Part shown: one piece after another, positions 8,688-15,431 of the stretch
Layout: the number at the start of each line of letters is the position of its first letter
Numbering within the stretch: position 1 is the first letter of the stretch
Assembly: GCF_030915485.1 (NCBI RefSeq)
Contig: NZ_CP133266.1
Span: 2,232,001-2,296,000, forward strand
Length of the DNA: 64,000 nt
Direction of reading: 5' to 3'
From: Neobacillus sp. PS3-40
GTDB taxonomy: Bacteria; Bacillota; Bacilli; Bacillales; Cytobacillaceae
Notes under the pieces: model-generated
Told to the model about the DNA's origin: nothing
Seen by the model: only the letters and a program-made list of their open reading frames with translations
Databases searched by the model: none
Position numbers and translations under genes: made by a program

Positions 8688-9341
8688 ATGACTCGGGATA
8701 AAACTATCCAGATTGTTGAACTGGAAAGAGAGTTTATCGAAAGGAAGATTAAAGAGCTAATTGAGAAGATAGGGGTTATCCCTATTGCGAATAAACAGAT
8801 AATGCCATTCGGTTGGAGGAAGGCTGCAAAAGGAAGAACTGTCTGGAGAATCGTTGAAGAAGTTATTAGTCAAAATCTTGAAAAGTATGCTAACGACCTT
8901 GGTTTTGAAGATATAAAACCAGCTTCATCTGAAGTGGGTGTTTATGATTTTGAATTTATTCTCGAAAATCATTCAAAGTCCTTTGTTAATATAAAATCTT
9001 CAGTAATTGACGGTAAGAGAAACAAGGATGACATTTCTAAAGGTGAAGGCCTAATTCAATTTTTTTCTGAGAATCCGGATAGCAACTTATATGTTGCAAC
9101 CTTCTTAATAGCTTTTAATTCAGATATGCAAATTGAATTAAAGGATTGTATTGTATTTCCTGTTTCTTGGATACCTGATGTATATATAAACCCAAGTAAT
9201 AACGCCAACCTTCAATCGGCAGATTATAAGAAAATAGAAAAGGCTGAGAAACGAACAAATGAAGAATTTTTTGAAGTTCTAAAGAGAGAGATGGTAATTG
9301 CTGAAGAAAAAAGGAAGAAAAAGAAAAATAAAGTGGAGTAA
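8688..9341 (+). CDS. Probable type II restriction endonuclease, PD-(D/E)xK-like
   Basis: 217 residues, not recognised as a named enzyme. The central part has a PD-(D/E)xK-like arrangement: an acidic strand VGVYDFEFILEN (about 86-97) followed by FVNIKSS (about 103-109) with the lysine in the expected position. The C-terminus is strongly basic (EEKRKKKKNKVE). AGGAGG lies 9 bp before the ATG. The gene converges with a DNA adenine methyltransferase 100 bp away, the usual partner of a restriction enzyme; the nuclease call rests mainly on that pairing. Confidence 0.55.
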   Translation: MTRDKTIQIVELEREFIERKIKELIEKIGVIPIANKQIMPFGWRKAAKGRTVWRIVEEVISQNLEKYANDLGFEDIKPASSEVGVYDFEFILENHSKSFVNIKSSVIDGKRNKDDISKGEGLIQFFSENPDSNLYVATFLIAFNSDMQIELKDCIVFPVSWIPDVYINPSNNANLQSADYKKIEKAEKRTNEEFFEVLKREMVIAEEKRKKKKNKVE

Positions 9342-9412
9342 AGTAAAATTCACAAATGATATTGCTTTGTATTAAATATCAATGACAACCACTTTCAAGA
9401 ATTTAAGTGAAT

Positions 9413-9443
9413 TAAAAAAAGAGCTTGGGAGTTCCGAGCTCTT
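9413..9443 (-). terminator. Terminator of the DNA methyltransferase gene
   Basis: Arms AAGAGCT/AGCTCTT with an inner GG/CC pair, followed on the minus strand by seven T. It overlaps the methyltransferase stop codon and can also stop the converging nuclease gene. Confidence 0.8.
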
Positions 9444-11010
9444 ACGTGTTTTTGATTAAATCCAGATTAAAGCTTCTAATTATTTTTATAGTGTTATCAC
9501 TAATACCTGCATTCTTATTCACTACATTATTAATCTCATTTAAAATTTCTTGATATGAATTGTCACCTTTCGCCTCTACATATGCTTTATAACCTAGTTT
9601 TCCTAATATAATTTTTTCATCTTCATTTAGTGTAATCAGAGGGATTCGAGAAACATAGCCAGATGTAATCATGTTTGATCTTATTAAAATACCCCTAACT
9701 AAAAATGTCACTAACTCCGAATTCAAATACGCCAATAACCACCATGCATCACTGTCATCACAAATAATATTCGCATTTACACCATATGTTGAATTTTCTG
9801 GGAGAATACACGCTGTAAATTCGACTCCCATAGATGAACAAGTAATACCTGATTTATATAACAGCTGTTTATTTCTCACCATAAAGTTTTTGATTTCAGA
9901 ATCAAATTTCAAGAAATCCTTGTGTAAAAACAAGTTATTTTCAGTAAAGAATCTATTTTTACCTGGATTTTTATAAAAAGGGATTGTAAAAGGGTCTTCT
10001 TTTACTTTTGAAAGATATAACTGGTCTTTACCCGTGGATATACCCGTTACACATTTAAACTTTTCTCCTAATCGTTCTTTGGAAAAAAGCATTTTTATAT
10101 CGTCTGGACATTCAATAATTAGTTCATTATTGTCTTTAGGATTAGATAAAATTATTTCTGATAAATTATAGTCCTTATTAATCCCTGTTCGGAAATCTTC
10201 AAGTTGTTCCTCTAATTGAATTTGAAAAGCCTCTTTGGATAAAGGACGATTGCTTACGAAAACACCATTTTGGTATTTTTTTCCTTTTTGTAATATTAAT
10301 ATACTTGTTCTTACATCCGCAGCTTGGTCATGAAATACGTCATTTGAACACATCGTCACTTCATGAATTGCGCATTCCGTTAAAATTTTATTTCTAAGGT
10401 CAGTATGCGCTTTTGAAGTAAAGAATGAGTCATACGTAATCAAACCGATTAATGCTCCTTCTTTTGCTAAATCAATTATTGCTGATATGAACATGCTATA
10501 CATATTATGAACGCCAACATCAGCAAACAGCTTTTGTAATTCTTTCTTATTATCTTTAATATAGTCCACTTCATGGCAATTATAGGGGGGATTCGCTATA
10601 TAATAATCGTAGTCCAATTCAGTTGTTACTTCATTAGCTTTGGAATCGACTAAATCTTCAAAAGTTATTTGTGTTTCATTTCCATTAGATTTTATTTCTC
10701 GATAAAATTCTATAAAATCTTTTTGGCGAAAATTACATTTATACTCATCTTTATATAAAAAAACATCTATTCCATCAACAATTTTCCCTTGTATAAAGAA
10801 TTCTTCCAATAATTCTTCCTGACCAACACACGGGTCTAAAACTTTGATGCCATTTGGATTTAGCATTAGTAGGCGGCTACTAATATATTTTGAAATAAAA
10901 TTCGGTGTATAGTAATAACCCAATTCTCTTCTATCTATATTATCCTTTTCCAAAACCTTTGCATGTCTACCCAATTTATTATCTCCTCCTACTAAAGTTA
11001 TATTATACAC
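9442..11010 (-). CDS. N6-adenine DNA methyltransferase (type II RM, class I)
   Basis: A 522-residue modification enzyme. Motif I is KVLDPCVGQEELLEEFF (about 54-71, a DPxxG variant) and catalytic motif IV is YYIANPPYN, typical of N6-adenine methyltransferases of the Eco57I/TaqI group. The C-terminal half, with VSRIPLITL near residue 455, fits the target-recognition region of these enzymes. It methylates adenine in a target that cannot be read from sequence and should protect the host against the nuclease at 8688-9341. AGGAG precedes the start. Confidence 0.88.
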   Translation of the reverse strand: MYNITLVGGDNKLGRHAKVLEKDNIDRRELGYYYTPNFISKYISSRLLMLNPNGIKVLDPCVGQEELLEEFFIQGKIVDGIDVFLYKDEYKCNFRQKDFIEFYREIKSNGNETQITFEDLVDSKANEVTTELDYDYYIANPPYNCHEVDYIKDNKKELQKLFADVGVHNMYSMFISAIIDLAKEGALIGLITYDSFFTSKAHTDLRNKILTECAIHEVTMCSNDVFHDQAADVRTSILILQKGKKYQNGVFVSNRPLSKEAFQIQLEEQLEDFRTGINKDYNLSEIILSNPKDNNELIIECPDDIKMLFSKERLGEKFKCVTGISTGKDQLYLSKVKEDPFTIPFYKNPGKNRFFTENNLFLHKDFLKFDSEIKNFMVRNKQLLYKSGITCSSMGVEFTACILPENSTYGVNANIICDDSDAWWLLAYLNSELVTFLVRGILIRSNMITSGYVSRIPLITLNEDEKIILGKLGYKAYVEAKGDNSYQEILNEINNVVNKNAGISDNTIKIIRSFNLDLIKNT

Positions 11011-11113
11011 AAATTAAATAACCTTGAATATTTAGTTGTAGTATGTAAAATTTTGCACTATATCTATTTAAACTACTCTTAAAAGAGGGGGCTAAACGCC
11101 AAATCACTCTAAA

Positions 11114-11170
11114 GAAAACTCGCTGATTGGCGAGCCCCTAAGGGTGATGATTAGGCGTAGTTGCACTAAT
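11114..11170 (+). repeat. Dispersed repeat, copy 1 of a pair
   Basis: GAAAACTCGCTGATTGGCGA and the following bases up to GGCGTAGTTGC match, on the opposite strand and with few changes, the stretch at 57800-57877. The core is a CTCGC..GATTGGCGAG hairpin followed by AAGGGTGATGA. It fills much of the 333-bp gap between the methyltransferase and the MFS gene; I see nothing else there except a ribosome site. Confidence 0.6.
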
Positions 11171-11343
11171 GTGCTAGTCGAAATTTATGGATATAAATTC
11201 TGACTAGCCAAAAAATACAAAGTGTATAATTGACATTCCTGTTAAGGAATAAACTTTTCAAAATTATTAGTCTATATCTTTTCCGAAAAATGATTTATAT
11301 TTTGTATACCCGGCCGGGGAACTAGGAAGTAAAGGGGGATATT

Positions 11344-12594
11344 GTGCACATACGTTTATGGGATACCAATTTGAAAGTTCGGTTAATCGGTGAAGCACTG
11401 TTTAACATGCTGTTTTGGATGTACTTTCCGTTTATAACGGTATATTTTAGCGAGGCATTAGGGAATCGCCTTGCCGGCATTATGATGACAGTTCCTCCGA
11501 TATTCAGCATGATCGGAAGTCTACTCGGAGGGGCTTTAACGGATCAGTTAGGACGTCGTCCCGTCATGTTGCTTGGTGCTTTGTTTCAAACTGCAATGTT
11601 TGTCTTGTTTGCGATGTCTCCGTCCCCGTGGATTGATTACATCGCGTTTATTGGTATTGGCCTGGGGGGAGCCATCTATAGACCAGCAAGCTCCGCGATG
11701 GTTGCTGACCTGGTCCCGCCAGAAAATCTTCGCCAGATATTCGCAACATTTACGACGGCCAATAACATTGGTGCAGTGCTTGGGCCTGCACTAGGAGCTA
11801 TTTTCTTCTTTCATTACCGACAAGAGTTGTTGTGGACTTGCGCATTGGTCTTGTTGTTGTATTTTATCGCAATTTATTTTATTGTTCATGAGACATTGCC
11901 ACTTTCGGCGAAAAGCCCTGAAGATTCAACATCTATTACCCTAGTATTCAAGAAACAGTGGAAGGGATATGGCATTATTTTTCGCGATAAAGTGTTCCTG
12001 ATTTATATTTTGGCAGGCATTTTTGCTCTGGTCCCCATTATGCAACTGGATCTATATTTGCCAGTATATGTCCTCAATCATGTACCTGCCCAGGCTCTAT
12101 TCACATGGAAGGGTTCTCCCCTAACGCTAACCAGTACAGAGATATTTGGATGGGTATTGGGGTTTAACGGTCTTTTGTTTGTCCTGTTTATTTTACCTGT
12201 AACGAAATGGTTCAGTAATTGGAATGAGCGTAATGTATTCATTCTGTCATCGCTGTTATCTGGAATGGGCACATTCTTCGTTGGCCTGAACACCAATATA
12301 TGGTTCTTGTTTTTCGTTACGATCATCTTCACCTTTGGAGAGATTGTACGCTCTCCGGTGACACAGAGCTTTATAAGCCGCTATGCACCGGAGCATTCAA
12401 GAGGACAGTATATGGGAGCCGACAGCTTGCAGTACACAATCGGGAAATTTTTAGCACCAATGACGGTATTTCTATCAAGTTGGGTGCAGCCTATGGGAAT
12501 ATTCAGCATCATTTTGGCATTTGCATTCATCAGTATTGTGTTATACATATATTTATTTAGAATCTATGTGGAGTCGCAGGGGGGAGCGGGTTGA
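11344..12594 (+). CDS. MFS transporter, multidrug-efflux type
   Basis: A 416-residue major facilitator with 12 hydrophobic segments split 6+6. The loop between TM2 and TM3 carries the family signature GGALTDQLGRRPVMLLGAL, and TM5 holds GAVLGPALGAIFF, the motif C of drug/proton antiporters. The start is GTG at 11344 with AAAGGGGG 5 bp upstream. No regulator gene is adjacent, so the substrate is unknown; sugar or drug efflux are both possible. Confidence 0.85.
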   Translation: MHIRLWDTNLKVRLIGEALFNMLFWMYFPFITVYFSEALGNRLAGIMMTVPPIFSMIGSLLGGALTDQLGRRPVMLLGALFQTAMFVLFAMSPSPWIDYIAFIGIGLGGAIYRPASSAMVADLVPPENLRQIFATFTTANNIGAVLGPALGAIFFFHYRQELLWTCALVLLLYFIAIYFIVHETLPLSAKSPEDSTSITLVFKKQWKGYGIIFRDKVFLIYILAGIFALVPIMQLDLYLPVYVLNHVPAQALFTWKGSPLTLTSTEIFGWVLGFNGLLFVLFILPVTKWFSNWNERNVFILSSLLSGMGTFFVGLNTNIWFLFFVTIIFTFGEIVRSPVTQSFISRYAPEHSRGQYMGADSLQYTIGKFLAPMTVFLSSWVQPMGIFSIILAFAFISIVLYIYLFRIYVESQGGAG

Positions 12595-12766
12595 CCAACA
12601 AAGGTACTACCCGATTCTCCTGATTGCAATATAAAAAAACTCGGCGAAAGATCCAGCATTTCTTGCTGATCAAATTAAACTTAGTAAAGAAAAATTAGAC
12701 CCCATTATACATTTTTAGTACTATATTGGAAATGATAATTACCTAATAATGAAGGGAGATTTACAC

Positions 12767-13162
12767 ATGGATGTATCATTTACGGTAAGCAAATGGGATG
12801 AAAAGCCATTAGATCACACTAGTAAAGAATTCCCTATCAATATTGCCCATGTCGAATATGATATTGAGGGTGATTTAAAAGGAAAAGCCTTTGTTGAATA
12901 TTTATTGTATTATCTAGACTCTAATATAGATGATGGTCACTTGGCCACTTCTAAAATTTCCGGATTTCTACATTTCGAAGGTACATATAAGGGAAAACAA
13001 GGGACATTTACTGCTATAGAGCAGGGAGTATTTGATAAAGGAAATCTAGATTCTCCGGCAACAATCATTAAAGCCACCGGCGACTTAGAAGGTCTGAAAG
13101 GGTCCTATAATTATAATTTTTCAGGTCAAACTAGTAAAATGATTCTAGACTTTATATTCTAA
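12767..13162 (+). CDS. DUF3224 domain protein
   Basis: A 131-residue single-domain protein matching the DUF3224 pattern of an all-beta barrel: the N-terminal FTVSKWDEKPLD, central GFLHFEGTYKGKQGTFTAIEQGVFD, and C-terminal GDLEGLKGSYNYNFSG. In the family these residues build a small lipocalin- or allene-oxide-cyclase-like barrel of unknown function. I place the start at 12767, after AAGGGAG, rather than the ATG six codons upstream, which is part of that ribosome site. It stands alone. Confidence 0.82.
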   Translation: MDVSFTVSKWDEKPLDHTSKEFPINIAHVEYDIEGDLKGKAFVEYLLYYLDSNIDDGHLATSKISGFLHFEGTYKGKQGTFTAIEQGVFDKGNLDSPATIIKATGDLEGLKGSYNYNFSGQTSKMILDFIF

Positions 13163-13574
13163 AACCCTATAGTCTATTACAATGGGCATCCCTATACTAT
13201 GAGGAATGTCCTTTTCATCGAACAAGCTTGTACAATTATCGTGCTTCGTTCGTAAAAAGTGACTGCTCTTATTTCGCAATCGCCTCTGTTCGTTTAACAA
13301 CTTTATTTAAAAATTAAGTATAGAATTATTGTCTCAACAACGATTATTCCTCCAATTGTTTGGTTACCATATCATTCTCGATTCCATCCATCATCCATAT
13401 CAATTTTACTTTTCTCACATTTATCTTCAGCTTTCCTCAAATATTTCACCCCAGATTCAAAAATAAACCGCCCCCTTAAGCCATTATGTATATACATTAA
13501 GAACAATGAATTAATTGGAACAAATTGTCGCAATATATAGTAGTCGAACATTTTTATACTAGGAGGCAAAACCA
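13163..13574. other. Intergenic region without a supported gene
   Basis: 412 bp. A 67-codon minus-strand frame (13372-13575) has some protein-like composition in its second half but no ribosome site, and it overlaps the leader of the NlpC/P60 gene. Nothing else is recognised. Confidence 0.4.
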
Positions 13575-14507
13575 TTGAAAAAATTTATTTTCGTTATAAT
13601 GAGTGTGTTCTTGTTAGCCGGCGGCTCATTGACCTTCGTTTCTGAAAAAAGCAAAGTAAGTGCATCTACAATCATCGGCCCAAACCAAACAGCTGATCAA
13701 GTTGCGGATGCCATCATAAAAACAGGGATTGATTTAATCGGAAAAGCAACCTACAGTCGAACTGAATACAAAACTACGTATCCATACAAATTTTCATGTG
13801 CGACCTTTATTGATTATATTTTTAAACAAAATGGGGTAGATTTAGCGACGTACAATGAAGACTACATGTTGAAGCTTGGTGTGCCCGTCAGTAATGATCA
13901 GCTAAAAAAGGGTGATTTGTTTTTCTTTGATGTTATTAAGACAGACAGTAATCCGGCCGATCATATTGGAATTTATCTAGGAAATCACAAGCTTCTTCAT
14001 ATGGCCGATCCTACACAAAACATTGTGATATCGGATATGACCGCAAAACCTTACTACACGGAAAATTTTGTCGGAGCAAGACGAGTCATACCAAGCTATA
14101 TGCCTTCAAGTCCACTTTCAACTGCAGATAAAGTTGTTAACACGGCTTACACCTTACAGGGACACGTAACCATTAGTAGTACGGTAAATAACCCTGCAAC
14201 AAAGACGTTTACGAACGGCGGATTTGTAAACTATACCTATGGTCAAAATGGAATCAACCTTGGAACCAACATCATTAGTCAGCTGGCGACAAAAGGTAGC
14301 TTCGTTGCAAGATCAAACCTGAAAAAAGGGGACATCGTCTTCTTTACCAATACAATTGGTTCCAACACACCTAATATTGTTGCGATCTATGGTGGAAATC
14401 ACAAAGTGATCTTCACTAATCCTACTCAAGGCATTGTATCTAGGGTGCTATTTTATCCTTGGTATGATACGCATTACTTAACCGCACGCCGCGTCATTAC
14501 CCAATAG
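13575..14507 (+). CDS. Secreted NlpC/P60 hydrolase with a second, inactive-looking domain
   Basis: 310 residues. A signal peptide (MKKFIFVIMSVFLLAGGSLT, cleavage near VSA at about 28-30) is followed by an NlpC/P60 domain with the catalytic dyad in place: Cys75 in SCATFIDYIF and His130 in ADHIGIYLG, with His142 as a possible third residue. Residues about 165-310 repeat the same fold, but the cysteine is replaced (NGGFVNYTYG) and the histidine is replaced (TPNIVAIYGG). One active and one degenerate domain suggest peptidoglycan stem-peptide cleavage, with the second copy perhaps binding wall. The start is TTG, 8 bp after a perfect AGGAGG. Confidence 0.88.
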   Translation: MKKFIFVIMSVFLLAGGSLTFVSEKSKVSASTIIGPNQTADQVADAIIKTGIDLIGKATYSRTEYKTTYPYKFSCATFIDYIFKQNGVDLATYNEDYMLKLGVPVSNDQLKKGDLFFFDVIKTDSNPADHIGIYLGNHKLLHMADPTQNIVISDMTAKPYYTENFVGARRVIPSYMPSSPLSTADKVVNTAYTLQGHVTISSTVNNPATKTFTNGGFVNYTYGQNGINLGTNIISQLATKGSFVARSNLKKGDIVFFTNTIGSNTPNIVAIYGGNHKVIFTNPTQGIVSRVLFYPWYDTHYLTARRVITQ

Positions 14508-14523
14508 GTCAAACAAACGTTGA

Positions 14524-14558
14524 AAAGATCAAATCGCTTGGCGGTTTGATCTTTTTTT
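14524..14558 (+). terminator. Terminator of the NlpC/P60 gene
   Basis: AAAGATCAAA and TTTGATCTTT arms around a short loop, followed by a T run; 17 bp after the stop codon. Confidence 0.9.
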
Positions 14559-14581
14559 ATTTATGGGTGAGCCATAGTTTC

Positions 14582-14631
14582 TGCATATAGATACATTACG
14601 GTTAACCGTACCATAAATAGAGGCCATTTTT
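14582..14631 (-). repeat. rlmH-end repeat, inverted copy
   Basis: Read on the minus strand this gives CTCTATTTATGGTACGGTTA, then ACCGTAATGTATCTATATG. It is nearly identical to the core of the copy at 49665-49718 but is the only copy found in the opposite orientation. The outer AAAACC/GGTTTT arms are eroded. Confidence 0.65.
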
Positions 14632-14701
14632 AATATTAACTTCCTATAAGTCGTATCGTATGCAAATGGGATATACATGAAAATCCTCAAAAAGTTTTTT
14701 C

Positions 14702-14729
14702 TTGTAAAAAATTAAAACTTTGCTATACT
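14702..14729 (+). promoter_or_regulatory. Promoter of the yhgD-like gene
   Basis: TTGTAA and TATACT separated by 16 bp, a sigma-A-type promoter 58 bp before the TetR start. The leader contains TTGGTCATTT (about 14760-14770), the same half-site as in the palindrome at 15383-15411, so autorepression is likely. Confidence 0.6.
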
Positions 14730-14787
14730 TACGTTAAAACTAACTGACTGAAATCGCCAATTGGTCATTTTGTGAAGAAGGTGTTTA

Positions 14788-15360
14788 ATGGTAATTGATC
14801 GAAGACAAAAAATTATTGACGCTACCATCCATTCCTTTTCAATCTTTGGTTACAAGGCAACAACAATGGATCAGATAGCAAAACTGGCCAGTGTAGGCAA
14901 GGGTACAATTTATACTTTTTTCCAAAGTAAAGAAGAGCTGCTTGATGAGATTATCACAGCGCTGATAACAGAAATGAAAGAGGAGGCGGAAAAAGTCTTT
15001 AATCCGGAAGTATCCTTCATCAATAATCTTCATAATGCCCTTTATCGAATTCTTGAATTTAGATTACAGAACCAATTGACCATTAAATTAATTCAAGAAG
15101 AAAGAGAAATGGGAACGAAACCTATTTTGGAGAGTATGGAAAAACTTGAACAAGAAATTGTTCACTATATTTCACAAAAGATAAAAACCGCACTCAATAA
15201 TGAAAAAGTCAATGAATGTAATCCAGATCTAACGGCATTTATCATGTTAAAATTGTACATTGCACTTATTTTTGATTGGGAAAAACACTATAATCCATTA
15301 CAAAAAGGAGAAATTTTAAAAGTTTTTGAGATGAGTATTTTTCATGGATTATCTAAATAG
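14788..15360 (+). CDS. yhgD: TetR/AcrR family regulator (YhgD-like)
   Basis: 190 residues. The N-terminal helix-turn-helix is a clear TetR domain (about 8-54: IIDATIHSFSIFGYKATTMD, then KLASVGKGTIYTFFQSKEELL). The C-terminal ligand-binding part is all helical with no recognised pocket. It lies 71 bp upstream of a yhgE homologue, as in B. subtilis, and TGACCAA half-sites occur before both genes. It is likely a repressor of the large membrane protein next door and of itself. Confidence 0.85.
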   Translation: MVIDRRQKIIDATIHSFSIFGYKATTMDQIAKLASVGKGTIYTFFQSKEELLDEIITALITEMKEEAEKVFNPEVSFINNLHNALYRILEFRLQNQLTIKLIQEEREMGTKPILESMEKLEQEIVHYISQKIKTALNNEKVNECNPDLTAFIMLKLYIALIFDWEKHYNPLQKGEILKVFEMSIFHGLSK

Positions 15361-15382
15361 ATATTCCTATTTTTAATCAGCA

Positions 15383-15411
15383 AAATGACCAAATGAGGAT
15401 TTTGGTCATTT
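15383..15411. promoter_or_regulatory. Perfect 11-bp palindrome between yhgD and yhgE
   Basis: AAATGACCAAA and TTTGGTCATTT separated by 7 bp, ending 6 bp before the ribosome site of yhgE. No T tract follows, so it is not a standard terminator; a TetR operator or a leader hairpin over the ribosome site are the two readings. Confidence 0.6.
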
Positions 15412-15431
15412 ATTCAAAGGAGGCACATCTT

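Noticed and set aside
13372-13575. 67-codon minus-strand frame before the NlpC/P60 gene
   Set aside because: No ribosome site and it overlaps the leader and start of a well-supported gene.
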